Part shown: positions 23,279-35,590 of the stretch, piece after piece
How positions within the stretch are numbered: the first letter of the stretch is position 1
Layout: every line of letters starts with the position of its first letter
Assembly: GCA_900175165.2 (NCBI GenBank)
Contig: FWWN02000629.1
Span: 60,223-124,222, forward strand
Direction: 5' to 3'
Length of the DNA: 64,000 nt
From: Rhizomucor pusillus
Taxonomy: Eukaryota; Mucoromycota; Mucoromycetes; Mucorales; Lichtheimiaceae
Made by a program: the position numbers and the translations under genes
Notes under the pieces: model-generated
The model's input: only the letters and a program-made list of their open reading frames with translations
Told to the model about the DNA's origin: nothing
Databases searched by the model: none

Positions 23279-25308
23279 CTATCTAGTAGTTTTCCTTCTA
23301 AATCTCGATGGTATGATTCCAGTCTGGCATAGACTATTGAATATAGTCCTGAAGTTCAGGACCGCAGCGAGATCCCTGTTCCATAACCTCCTAATGATTT
23401 TCTTGCCATCTTGACAGCGTTCGTTCTTACATCTATCGACTTCTCCCATAAGTAACACTATTTATACCGTAGGTATCGAGAGAATACAGACCGAAGCAAA
23501 CCATGACATATCACTTGTGGCATCTTTGCTCGTCTATAAGGTCTAGGATTCTTCACCATTTTGAATGTCTCCAAGGGTTGCGCGCAATCAGGACAGAGAC
23601 TCGATGTTTGAATTCATCGATTAAATAACCTTGGAACCGTTTGTTGCGTAACATCCTTAATAGACCAATGCCCCGGGCAGGCTCATGGTACTTGTTCATA
23701 GTCAAGCTCCGTGCTGACCAGTTTCCAATGATTAAGACAGGATCTTCTACAATTTGGTCCCATGGCTTTCGCTAGCTTGTCGTCAGCTTGTTTCTTGTAT
23801 AAATAGGAACGAAAACGTAGCTTCCGGTATATCAAGGATTGATAGTGTCGTGACATTATGGCGCTGACCTCGCATCTAGTCTTCATGTAAAGCAGAAACT
23901 TCGGAATATACACCGTTGCAGCAGGATGCTTCGACAATTTCGCTTCGCACCCTTTGACTTCGTTCGTTTTGATACGTTGTCTTAGCTTCTTGTACTGTGT
24001 AGCTTTTGTATCGATCGCTTTTGTGTTCCTTGTATAGCGATATGTAAGCAGTGCCTCACTGGTGCTGTCCTGATGCATACAATATAGCAGATCTCTACGT
24101 CCGGGATCGATGAAGAGTGTCCTTGGCTTTATATTTCCCAGAGTCGTCTTGTCCAAATCGTGAATGTATGTGAAATCACTCTTCGTATCAGCTTTCATTT
24201 TCTTTGGCTTGAGACCAAATCCTGAATCGAAATTTTGTTTTAGAATCGATACACCAAAGCCGTCTGTGAAAATAGTTCCTTTGAAGGCCATAGACTTGTC
24301 AGCGCCTTGATTTTGGAGAGGCTTCGATTGGAAATTGACAACTTGCTTCCAGAGGCCTGAATCAAAGTCGATATTATTTGGTTTTTTCAACGTCTGAGTC
24401 GCCAGAATCTTGGTATCAATTTGCATATGCGCTGGGATCCAGGACGTTCGTAACGGCATACACTTGAAAGTCTTGATTTCATGGTCTTCGCAGAACTTGG
24501 CCATCATTACGTAAGCGAGCGCATGATTCCCGGGTGTTGACTTCGAGTCATAATATTAGGAATCCTCGTCAAACTCGTATGCAGCAGGGTAGGCAGAAAA
24601 CAATGCATCATGAAACTCCAGCAACAACTGGCTTTGCTTTTCTGATGACAGTGATCCTCGGGCGTTACCGGTAATAAAGCTTGCTTCACATCGTGCGCAG
24701 GCGTGGTGACTTGCTTGTATATAGCTTCCTTGATCTTTTGGCTGGATTTGCCTTGTTCGGTCATCTCTTTAGTGATACGCGCTCGATTATCCTTGACTTT
24801 GAGCAGCAAATTGATTACGTAACGTAATCGGTTACCGAAGCAATTTTTGATGCTGTTCAAGTAGGCGGTGAAAATCCTTGAACCTTCATAATGGGCAATC
24901 TGCTGTGAATTCGTAAGCGCTTTTCGATTGAATCCAGAATGTTTCAGGTAATTTTTGATGTGCCGATCGATCAGCCCACGATAACGTCTTGTACCATCCG
25001 TTCGCGAAGACTTCACTGTACGCAATGTCAAAGAGAGCCAGACTTCAGCGAAGAAATCCGTTTCCAGCCAGTTCTGCAGGGGAAAATCGCTCTCCAGGTT
25101 CAGTAGCATGTATCTCCGATAGGAAGATGTAGCGAGCAAGCGCGTATGCGTGTGTAGTGATTTCGTTTACAGTGATGACGAGCTTCTCCAACGGACTTCG
25201 ATATCGCGCTTCCCACGAAACGCCATTGATAGATGACTTGACAGTCATTACCCGTTTCTTGCGCTTTGTGGGTGTCTCAGTGGTCTTTCGGCGCTTGCTA
25301 CTTGATTT

Positions 25309-25495
25309 GCCTGTGTTGTAATATGCAAGCCCATATCAGTGCAAAATCTGGAAAGAAATCTGTATGGCTTACGCGCAATGACATCTTTGTCTTTGCTTCG
25401 CTTAATGGTTAAAGAATCACTCGTGCCTGCTGTAGCAATTATAAATAAGTGATGGGAGAAGTTCCGGTATCATAAGTTTGAACTTCACCTGTTTG
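25309..25495. repeat. Left copy of gap-flanking identical 187-bp sequence
   Basis: Base-for-base identical, at an offset of exactly 450, to 25759-25945 on the other side of the run of N. It contains a Fanzor exon (25373-25429). Confidence 0.95.
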
Positions 25496-25758
25496 NNNNN
25501 NNNNNNNNNNNNNNNNNNNNNNNNNNNNNNNNNNNNNNNNNNNNNNNNNNNNNNNNNNNNNNNNNNNNNNNNNNNNNNNNNNNNNNNNNNNNNNNNNNNN
25601 NNNNNNNNNNNNNNNNNNNNNNNNNNNNNNNNNNNNNNNNNNNNNNNNNNNNNNNNNNNNNNNNNNNNNNNNNNNNNNNNNNNNNNNNNNNNNNNNNNNN
25701 NNNNNNNNNNNNNNNNNNNNNNNNNNNNNNNNNNNNNNNNNNNNNNNNNNNNNNNNNN
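25496..25758. other. Assembly gap (263 N), probably spurious
   Basis: A run of undetermined bases between two identical 187-bp flanks. The flanks look like the overlapping ends of two contigs that were scaffolded instead of merged. Confidence 0.9.
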
Positions 25759-25945
25759 GCCTGTGTTGTAATATGCAAGCCCATATCAGTGCAAAATCTG
25801 GAAAGAAATCTGTATGGCTTACGCGCAATGACATCTTTGTCTTTGCTTCGCTTAATGGTTAAAGAATCACTCGTGCCTGCTGTAGCAATTATAAATAAGT
25901 GATGGGAGAAGTTCCGGTATCATAAGTTTGAACTTCACCTGTTTG
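25759..25945. repeat. Right copy of gap-flanking identical 187-bp sequence
   Basis: Identical to 25309-25495. The Fanzor gene model runs through without repetition only if one copy plus the gap is removed. Confidence 0.95.
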
Positions 25946-26213
25946 CCTTTCAGATTTCTTTAGGGCTCGTTTCCGGGGTACGATTGGGGTCTGGAAGTCA
26001 TCTTCGCTGTCTTCAGCTAAAAAGCATGATATATGACCAGGAAGGGCAGATACTGTCAGTGATATATATAAATCCAGAATGAGTCAGTGAAATAATCATG
26101 CCTGTTACTGCATCGCTTCCTTTCGTATTGGACATATGGAAACAGGGAAAGGAAAGGGATTGCGTGGCAAATTCGACTACAAAAGCCGTTAGATCCTCGC
26201 TTAGTTGCGACAT

Positions 26214-29121
26214 TCAAATAGCGATGATATTTTGAGGCATCCTTTTGCTAAATGCCTGCTTCCTTGGAGCCGATGTCTCTTGTTATGAGAAGTTGTCAGA
26301 GACACGGCCAAGTGCTACAAAATATTATCCAAAGCATTCTAAATCTAATGTCATTCAATTAAAACTTTAAACAATGCTATATTTCTTTCTTAAGAAGCTT
26401 TGCTGCTATATATCGTCCCTCATATCTCTCAGAGGATCTACATCACAGCAAGATTTATCTTCACCGATGTGACCTTGAATCCGATCATCATAACCGTAAA
26501 TTGAACGGGAAAAAGTCAGTGCTACCGTACAGGACATGAGTCCCCTTCGTCCCTTTCATTTACGCATACTGTCTAATCTACTTAAACTCCAGCTCGAAAT
26601 ACGTCCGGTCGCCTCTTGTAACACAGCACAATCGAATTGCGGTTTATTCAGACCTGCGCTCCCATGAAGCATTGGTGAGAGATATAAAATGGATGTCTTC
26701 TTTCTTTCTTGGAAGGGAGCTCTCCCCCCCTCCAGACCTCCCGCTCCTGCGGAGGGCTGCCCATTGAATTATTGGTGTCTATAATATATATTTTATTCGT
26801 ATACTTCTCTGTATACGATATTGCGAGTGGCAGGCTCTGCATTGGTCAAAGTGGGAGGGGAAGAAAAACGGATAGAGATGACGGGGAAGAGACGCAGGAA
26901 AGCGCAACGTGTAGTTGACCAACAGCATGTTGTTCTCTTCTTCATGAAATGCCAGCTGTGACACCTTCCAAATCTGCTTTTTAGCGTCTCAAAAGGTTTA
27001 AAATCCTGGGATGTTTTTTTATTGTTAGTAAGTAGCCTTCGCCCTATGTATTCGTTGTGGCTCTGAGTCCCTTCGCTGCGCTTCGTGTCATCGCGCACAA
27101 CTCATACGACGGGCTCGTCTACCCAGGGGCAAGCCCCCAGCCCCCGTGTAACCATAGCTTAATCCGAACTTGGGAACCTTCATGCTAAATCAAACTTTTG
27201 GAATCTTTGATGCTACATGCGAAGCTTCTTTTAATACAGTTTAGAATAGAAGCGCTTTTCCGATCGCTACAGTCGCGCCGTTGGTTCGCCAAAGCGCATG
27301 GCTGATCCGAGTCTGTAGAATAAGCTCGTTTGGCCTTCATAAAACTCCATTCGACGGCGGTTTTGCATCCGCTTCGCTACTGCAAGCTCAACGCCGTCGA
27401 ATTTCCGGTTTATTCAGACCGGAGCTCGATGGAGTATATTTTTGATTTGCTGTTAGCGCTCCTGCGTCACGGCGCACATACGCCCGCAATTTTCGGTTTA
27501 GTTCATAACAGTAGCGCTCACCTCTTCATCTCCTGAACATGTTGGAGCACTCCTGGCGTCGCGATGCGCTTCGCGCAAAGACACTGGCTGGGGACTTTGT
27601 GGGAATACAGGTGGTGAATACCAAAAATATTCAAAGTCGAGTTCCTCGGATTGGTGTCTGTTCTGTCTGCCAAACTCCAAAAGTGAACATTAATTTTATA
27701 GCCGAGGTCGTGCTATACACTCTTCCATCCAAGGAATGTGGAAGGTGTATAAATTAATTAAGTACAGTTTTCCGTCAAAAACCCGGCGCTCCCCCCACTC
27801 TTCAAATCGCTACAACCTCCAGAAAAAAGGTGTTTCCACAGCCATCTTATGGAAACAAGAGTCAATAACAGGAGGAAAACCATTCTCGAGTCTAGCCAGA
27901 TTAGTGTTTTACGTCTCAAAGAGGAAATGGATTACTTAAAAGAGGGCGTCCGAAAAAGGCAGGTCAAGTGGTCATTAGTTTTTTTAAAATGTAATGTCGT
28001 AGCCAATGAAATTTCAATGTCGCAGCTTCAAAAATACCAGCCGCATATCTAAAAGTATTTTTGTGAACATGCGAACTTCAAAATTTGCTGAGAACGACTT
28101 TGCTTTTGGAAAAGAGTGTAGTTCATGGGTTCGAGTCTACCGTTCTCATCGACAATATTTCCTTGTCCATCTTCGTATAAAAATTGAGCACTCATGCTTG
28201 AAATTGTAAAGTAGTGAAAAAGGGAACAGTGAGGGAATACAACTGCACCTAATATAAGAATTCCCAGCGACAACTTTTTTCTAAGCATGCCGACATTTAC
28301 TTTTAGATATGCGGCTGTATTTTTGAAGCTAAGAAGAGATATTGCATGCTGATTGTATGCCTTTTTCTGTAGCAATAAAATGGCGGAAATATGTAGAAGG
28401 TAATAAGCTTCAAAAATGAAATCATTTTCTCTATCAAGAGACGTCCAACATCTAACGCGCGACCCCACCTCTGGCCTTTAAAAACCACGGTATGTACAAT
28501 TCACCTGGAGTTATAATTATGATCAACTCTTGCATGGCATTTCAATAGGCTTCAACACTAACAATACGCAGCTTGTAATCACTCCTTTGACGTGTCACCT
28601 TGGTCCTCGTGTTTGCTAGACTGTGTCTATGGCCACTTAGTGTACTAACCCTTTCTACGCCTTACAATTCAGTGCCTGCAGTTTCGTCCAAGTAGTGCTT
28701 AACATGTCCGTTAAAAGAAAGAAAGAAAATGCAGTTCAAGTATGTATGTTTTCAGCAAAGCCGCCACTCATTTCCTAATCAGGAAGAGATTCTGCTTGCT
28801 GCATGCGCGCTAGAGCCGACGGACAACTCTAACCTTTCCAGCCATTTTTAATGCCGATTTATACTAAGCTCTTCTGCGCACGGTTCCAAAGGCAGATTTT
28901 AGGGCAAAGCAGGGAATCGGACAGGTCTCAGTATCCGAAAGTCTCGTGAGGTTCCAAAACCCCAAAAAAGAGTATGCGAATGATGAATGTTCTTTGCTTG
29001 TCTGTGCACGCGCCAACAACAGAGTGTAGGACCAGGTACCGTGGTACACACGACCCCAGCAGTGCCTTTTCCTTCTTGTTCTTCTCCCTTTTCCCGCTTC
29101 TCTTCTTGTTTTCTCGCCCGA
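26214..29121. other. Gene-poor region with degenerate elements
   Basis: No gene can be supported in these 2.9 kb. Items seen: an 11-bp perfect inverted repeat around 27345-27410 (attcgacggcg ... cgccgtcgaat) with a loop of about 42 nt; the motif ggtttattcagacc at both about 26641 and 27407 within longer similar stretches; and a segment on the minus strand near 28060-28200 with a short open frame (YEDGQGNIVDENGRLEP) that I cannot place. The region between 28700 and 29121 is probably the promoter of the MAPKKK gene. Overall it looks like decayed transposable-element sequence. Confidence 0.5.
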
Positions 29122-32100
29122 ATGTCGGCTACTCGCAAGGTGAGGTGGACAACCCCACCACCAGGTCTGCACGAACGGCGGGACCACAACACGGACGATG
29201 TCGACAATCTCTTGTCTCCCAACATTCAGCAAGAGGCACTCGTTCAGGAACGTTATCGAGCGGCCATGGGCCACGGAATAGAACTTTTACCGCCACCTAT
29301 GCCGTCAACTCCTCCTTCTGCCACCACTGCTGCTGTCGTGTCATATACTTCTTCCAGCACACATCACTCGTGGAATGTCATGTCTCGAACGCGATTGGTT
29401 GACAATAGCAACAACAGTTCAAGCACCGGCAGCAGCAGCAGCAGCGACGACGACGACGATAACGAGGATGATGAAGAAGAAGCAGACGAAGAAGAGACGA
29501 CGCTGGATCAGCTGTACGCGCACAAGACAGTCGACTCTGACGAAACTATCTGTGAAAGGATGGAGTGGCAGCAAATGCTTCAATCGGTCTTGATGGGCGA
29601 ACTGGTTCGATCGGAGAAGAAGCGGATCCTGTTCACGGATCAAATCAAACACCAAAAACCAGTGCAAGATATCTGGCTTTCGATCCGTGCGCTTTTGCGT
29701 GGACGCACGTTTTCGGAAGAAGTAGAATGTCTCAAAGAAGGTCGGAAAGAAATCGACGAGGTACTCAAGATGGTGCTCGAGTTCAAAGTTCGAGACGATT
29801 CGGAAGAGACGCCGCTGGCACAGGTTGCGGAAGCGTTGAAAACCGTCGACCGAGTCGAGTCGCTGTACTCGACTAGAGCAGAGATGATTAGTAACAATCC
29901 TGGCTATGCGGATACAGAATTCCAAACAAGGTTAGATGCTCTCAATGCGTGGTGCACGATCACCCGAAGCTTGGAGATGCAATACAAGATTTTGCGCGAC
30001 TGGACGTGCTCGGAAGACCTCCAGATTGCTCGAAAGGAAAATAGCTCATATTCGGATAACGAGCAACCATCGTTTATCGAACGCTTGCTCAAGGAATCGG
30101 CGTTGCAGGATACATTCGACAAGCGAACCTTATCTGCACTTTACTCGCTGCTAGTCAAATCGAAGCAGACAATGAGCAGCAACAATGACATATTTATCGA
30201 AATGAATCTGCCGTCATTCACCTTCCAATTACGACAACTGGCGTCATTCCCCACTTCTCTCGTCGAAGAAGCGCTAAAACTGCGCTTGGAGTTCAAAGAT
30301 CGCATTGATGGTGCACCCGAACCCATGATCGATACCATGATGGATGATTACCGTGGTCTGCTGACCTTGGCCTGTCGTGTGAAGCTCCAGTATGAGGAGC
30401 TCGCAAACCCGGCACCTGGGTGGGATCTCAAGAGAGACACATTCATTGACGAGAGCTACGACACTGTCCTTCTCAAATCGATGCGGTTCTACTTTCGCTT
30501 GATTGCATGGAAACTTCGAAATGAAAAGGAGAATACCCTCAAGCAATGCGAAGTTATGGAAAAGGAGTGGGAATTCCTCAGAAGCACTGTTTGTCAAACT
30601 GTAAAAATGGTGGATGCAGAGTGTGCAGAGCAATTCTGGTAAGCGAACGTGGGATATACCACGATTTATATGTTTTCTAATGAATAATTTTATACGTTCA
30701 GCCTATTCACTAACAAGCTCTTGACGGATGCAATGGAGGATCTAGTTACTGGTCTAGAGAACTGTGCAAACGAAGATGACGATGCGGATGAAGAGGGTGG
30801 CAAAGAGTTCAGATACACCGAATTATTGCACACAGTTCGCATGCGTGCCCGTAAATTATTGCAATTTGCAAAGTGAGTGCCTCTCCGATATGTGGAATGT
30901 AATTTGCAACCCAACAGCTTAGAATCTCTCTAGGTTCTTTTTGGGACAGTTTGAAAACGCTACCGAGTACTCAATTGATACAGAGGATGCGACTGAACTC
31001 ATGGATAGCCTCAGGGATGCGGGGCACTTTCTCGTGTACACGGGTAGTCTGGAAGAGGAGAGGATCTATGTGTTGGCTTCGCCTTCCCTTTACGGCCGGG
31101 AGCATGCGGTTTCAACTCTATTGTGCTCTGCGTTCGGCAAGGATCAGGGCGTGACAACACCCGGTATACCAGGCGCCGCGCAGCCGCCAGTTATTGAGCA
31201 GTACGACGACTACATTGTGATATTTACACCCTGGCAAGATATTGTCTGGAGCGGCGAAGTCGTCGACTACGATGTCCCGTTCACTCCACTCGCGCTAAAA
31301 CCAAAGCGTTTGCGGCTTATTGTCAGTGATACCCGCCGCCTGAACGTTATTCGCTCTAGCTTCTGGGCGATAGTGCAAAGCAAAGGCTTGACAGTACTTC
31401 ATGAGCATCGAGCAAACGTGCCCAAAGTCAACAAGGAGCTGTATAAAATCAAGTCCACCGTGTTCCGGTTCGCAGAAGTGACGATCAATGGTGTCAAGAC
31501 GATTTTCAAAGAGACGCAAAAATTATCATGCCAGGAACTGATCGAGGAATGTTTCAGCTTTGCGAGCGATTTTGGTTTGCGAGCACTGCGGTTCTTGGAG
31601 CTGCCTGCACGGCTGCAGCTTGATTTAAAGTTGATACGCCTAGCGATCGATTGGATTTGCTTCATCACGGACGAGTGCGCTCCCACCGACCGCAAGACAT
31701 TCCGCTGGGCGGTCGCTGCACTCGAATTCAATCATTTAATGACACGAGGCGCAAACATATTAGCTCTCAAAGAATCCGAGTTCGCCACGTTGCAGAGCAA
31801 GGTAGCACGATGCATTGCTTTGTTGATATCACATTTTGATGTCCTCGGCACTCGATGGCGTTCTTACGATGAATATCAGATACGCAAAGAACAGCAGCAG
31901 CAACAACATCGCAGACGAGGTATCACCGCCAAGCGCAATTCATACATGACTAAAAAACCCAACGAACCCATCACTACTTCGGCGTTTGGAAGCGGTGCGG
32001 ACAGCGCTTCAGGTGCAGCAGGTGTCACGTATATCCGTGATGTATGGATGCGGAAGATATCTGAGCTGGAAGCTAGCCGGAATCGCAGCGAGCAGGACCG

Positions 32101-33387
32101 CGGCATCGTGGGCAAGGTGCTTGATGATCAAAAACCAGAAGACCAGTCGCTCGTGTTCCTTGCACCCTCCTCGTCAAATATCTCATTTCGATGGCAGCAA
32201 GGCCGCTTTATCGGCTCGGGCACCTTTGGCTACGTGTATCTGGCCATCAATCTCGATACGTCAAGCATGATGGCTGTCAAGGAAATTAGGTTCCCGGATT
32301 CAAATTCACTATCTGCTATGCACAAGGCTATCAAGGAAGAAATGAACGTCATGGCCATGTTGAATCATCCGAATATCGTGCAATATTTTGGCATGGAAGT
32401 GCATCGTGACAAGGTTTACATATTCATGGAGTATTGCGAGAACGGTAGTTTGGGAGCATTGCTGGATCACGGAGGCAGAATCGAAGACGAGTATTACATT
32501 GTAAATTACGCGTATCAACTCCTTAAAGGTCTTGCATACTTGCATGAAAACAACATTGTTCACCGAGATATCAAGCCAGATAGTAAGTCCAAGTTCAAGT
32601 CTGTCCTGTTCTGTGAGATAAATATGTCTCTCTCACACAAAAGATTCGGAATTTCATAGATATCCTTCTTGACTATCAAGGCAACATTAAACTTTCCGAT
32701 TTCGGTGCGGCCAAGATTTTAGCCAAAGGGCAAAAGACGATGGGAAGCAAGACAACCATGAACATGAATGTCAACAGTTTGGCAGGCACGCCAATGTACA
32801 TGGCGCCCGAAGTCATCACGGGCGGCGATACCGGGCGCAAAGGGTCGATGGATATCTGGTCGCTTGCATGTTGCATAGTGCAGATGGCTACTGGAAGACG
32901 CCCGTGGAGCACACTCGAGAATGAGTGGTCGGTCATGTATCACGTGGTGACTGGCCACCCGCCGTTGCCAGATGCATCGCAGCTCTCAACTCTCGGCATC
33001 GATTTCTTGAAAAAGTGTTTCACTCGCAACCCGGCAAAGCGGCCGACGGCACAAGAGTTGTTGGAACATCCGTGGATCACAGAGTTCCTTGCAGCCCCCG
33101 AAGCTGTCAACTTTAACACCAATGAACTGGACAGCAGCAACCCATGTCTCTCGAGCGTCGACCTATATGAACCGCCGCCGATCTGCAGAAGTACTACCAA
33201 CAGCTTGGCTATCGGAGAAGCAGCCGCTTACAACAACGGTAATGAGTATTACATGCCGCCTGTCACAGCTCGCGACTTTGCGCCGCCCCAGCCGGTGACG
33301 ACCGACAACAGCAGCGAAACCGGAAGCCTCGTACGCAGCGTAGACGACGAGTGCATGCCACCCGTTAGAGCCGACTCGCCTGTCTAA
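29122..33387 (+). CDS. ssk2: Ssk2/Wis4-type MAP kinase kinase kinase
   Basis: Four exons (29122-30638, 30702-30872, 30934-32582, 32660-33387) give 1354 residues. The N terminus is Ser/Asp-rich. A long helical regulatory region follows (WLSIRALLRGRTFSEEVECL, YKILRDWTCSEDLQIA), typical of the Ssk2/Ssk22/Wis4/MEKK4 group. The protein kinase domain covers about residues 980-1255: GRFIGSGTFGYVYLA, VAL/AVKEIRFP lysine, ME(YC)ENGSLGALL, HRDIKPDN, DFGAAKI, GTPMYMAPEVI, DIWSLACCIVQMATG. The family activates the HOG/stress MAPKK in response to osmotic or oxidative stress and is itself activated by the Ssk1 response regulator. One intron falls inside HRDIKPDN. ATG 29122 was chosen (MSATRKVRWTTPPPG); an in-frame ATG at 28987 would add 45 residues. 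Confidence 0.93.
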
Positions 33388-33542
33388 AGAGAGAAAGATC
33401 TAATGTATCTATTTGTATTACTACCATACCTGTTTTTTTTCCTGAAAAGAATTGTACATAGCATTTGTTGTTGTATCGAACAAGACCCTTCTTTCCGTTT
33501 ATTTTCTTCACCCTTAAAATAAATCGTACTATCAATTTCGTC

Positions 33543-35207
33543 TTAATACAGAGAAAATATTCCTCTTCTACTACGCAACCGACGACTTACCCAATAGTCT
33601 AGTCCTTGTCCGACTTCCCACAAGCTCAGGCCGACTGTTGTAATGTAAAAGATTTCTAGTAGTCAGGCACGCATTCGTTTCATTTTTTTTGGTTTGGGGT
33701 ATCGCTTTACCTCCATAGTCTTCAGCAATGTGGATCCGATTCTTGATCGACTGGATAAAAAATGTTAGAGGTAAAGCATTGTTAGCTTTTGAATATTTAA
33801 ACGTAATACCTTGCGGGTAGGCAGCCAAATCTTTCTTGTATGGGTTTTTGGACCAATGAACCAGTGCTCTTCGCTTTCCTTGTCCCACACCAGCTCGGCG
33901 CCTGGCAATTTTGCAAGAACGTCTCTGAGCAGCATCGCTTCCGGCATCGCTGCTCCTTCGGTGTGATACGCCATGGCATACATGTTGAGACCGACAAGGA
34001 GCTTGTGTGCATTGTCATCGTTTGTGAGCCATTCAATGTTATCCATAATCCAATCGATTGGAGCATTCGGCCCGCCGGTTCTAACAATGACAACGACGTT
34101 AAGTTATATGCTTCAGGTGGAGATGCATGTATGTACGTACGGCAAGTGGCTCGAGTAGTCATATGTCATGATGCTAAACTTGTCGATAACCTGAGCAAGC
34201 ATTTCAAACATGTCAGCATCCATCATTTGCTTGTGTTCGTCTGTGCGGATCGGCGGTATCACAACGATGAGTTCCTTGTCACCATGATGTAGTGCCAAGG
34301 CAAGGTTTTTGATGAAATGCGGGAACAGGGTAGGGTAGCCGCATTCTAGCACGATACCATCAAAATCGTGTTCCCTGCGATAAGCTGTTAGCAAAGAATG
34401 ATCCTTGATTATTTGGAACTAAACACAGTAAATATTTACATACAGCACGTATTCCATGATCCGTTCAGCCAGGACGTGGCCTTCCTTCGCGTTGTTAGAA
34501 GCAAATGCCTGGTAGTCTTGCAGGTTCCAGTTTCGAAACTGGAATCGAGGCACGATCTTGCCTACTGCGCGGCCGTTGATTTCTCCTCGGACTTGATCCA
34601 TCCACTGCAGCGTTGTAAGAGTATGAGGATTTTACATATACAAAGATAATTGGTAGATATGTGATACTTGCGCCGTGATCGACATCGTGATCTCCAAAAA
34701 ACTCATAGTCATCTTCTGCACCGCGGCGTTCAATGTAATACCACACTGGCGATACACTAGCAAAGAGCTAAGTACGCATTCTCAGTCTTTTGCAGTGATA
34801 CACTCACTAGTCAAATTTTCCCTTGAATTCTTTGACAACGTCGTAGCCTTTGGGAGTCATACCGTCAGCAACGCTTTGCAGGTGCTCCTAATATGAACTG
34901 AATGACTAACCTCTGTTATTCCAAGGCGTGACATAGGCTAGTGTATCGCCTTGGAACTGTTTGACATGCGCGTTCTCTTCATCGACCTTGTCGTGGTTGG
35001 CAAGAATGGAGTCTGCCTGTGGGGGTAAAAATGCTCAATATTCCTGCAATGTTGTCTCTTTCCATTAGCAGTTTCCGTTTCTTTTACCGTGCTCGATTCC
35101 GAAAGACTGAGTACGAGCTGCTGGTTGCCACCGATATGCTCGTGAGGGTCATGAGCGAGTACAGCAGGTCCCAGCAGGAAGAAACCGAATAAGAATGCGG
35201 TTCGCAT
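33543..35207 (-). CDS. CHID1-like secreted GH18-fold protein
   Basis: Nine exons (35207-35088, 35016-34911, 34847-34808, 34756-34672, 34604-34444, 34374-34141, 34080-33810, 33750-33711, 33634-33543) give 382 residues. A signal peptide opens the protein (MRTAFLFGFFLLGPAVLA). CHID1 motifs follow: AYVTPWNNRGYDVVKEF, YVSPVWYYIERR, HDVDHGWMDQVRGE, DFDGIVLECGY, FSIMTYDYSSHL, GGPNAPIDWI, LLVGLNMYAMAY and GLSLWEVGQGLDYW. The GH18 catalytic signature DxxDxDxE is reduced to FDGIVLE, as in animal CHID1, so chitinase activity is doubtful; sugar binding is more likely. The intron 34605-34671 begins GCAAGT, a canonical GC-AG donor, and its use restores the HDVDHGWM motif. The last exon may read through a further donor (gtaagt at about 33592), so the final 15 residues are uncertain. 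Confidence 0.87.
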
Positions 35208-35349
35208 TGCAACAACGTTGTTGTACTCGTCGCGGGACGCCAAGAGTTTGTTCTATTAGCTACCACTTTAGTGCTGTCGGCATTTACAGTATCTTTGGTG
35301 AAACAATGCAAAAACGCTGTAACCGTGTATACACGCAGCAGAAGAGCAA

Positions 35350-35590
35350 TTCTTTGCCGTCAATACGTCTTTGTCATGTATTGCACTGAAGTCGAGTTAA
35401 TGCCAATAATTATGTTTGCTAGATCTCGCTAAGTAGCTATACAATGCCACACACAGCATTCGTCGACAGCGGTGCCATATCTTAATGTTTTTACTGCATG
35501 CCGCTCCGTTAAAGCCTTGTAGCGTCTATTTAGAAGCCTTCGAATTTTCATGCTTCAGAGCGATGTTTCCAGGGCCTAAGTTGATTGCGG
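35350..35590 (-). repeat. Dispersed repeat, copy 2, block A
   Basis: Reverse complement of 17470-17690, with roughly three quarters or more of bases matching by eye. It is separated from block B/C of the same family by about 750 bp and in permuted order relative to copy 1, so it is a rearranged or independent insertion. Confidence 0.75.

Larger units (their letters stand above)
23279..26213 (-). pseudogene. Fanzor (eukaryotic TnpB-like RNA-guided nuclease family) gene, decayed
   Basis: Reading the minus strand from ATG 26213, small exons (26213-26102, 26016-25939, 25879-25823, then from 25310) encode an N terminus with a basic nuclear-localisation-like stretch (SSSKRRKTTETPTKRKKR). TnpB/Fanzor blocks follow: FTDGFGVSIL, RuvC-I IDPGRRDLLYCMH, LIIGNWSARS, HEPARGIGLLRML, YLIDEFK, a zinc-ribbon-like SSLCPDC...ICHGLLRCKNERC, and RuvC-III NRDLAAVLNF, ending at TAG 23279. 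The gene is broken. Frame changes occur near 25100, 24660, 23750 and 23610, and an in-frame TAA near 24553 interrupts an otherwise open region. Both catalytic Asp positions are still visible. The introns inside the N-terminal part and near 23500 show this copy evolved in a eukaryotic nucleus. An assembly gap lies inside the gene. No flanking transposase or terminal repeat was found. Confidence 0.78.

Noticed and set aside
28090..28147. tRNA-like segment with a 7-bp closing stem and a gggttcgagtc T-loop-like sequence
   Set aside because: Only about 58 nt long, with no anticodon arm and no matching T-stem. A chance match or a decayed tRNA-derived sequence at best.
28049..28468. 139-codon frame on minus
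   Set aside because: Starts close to random AT-rich sequence, has no recognisable domain and no splice context; kept only as a note in the gene-poor region.
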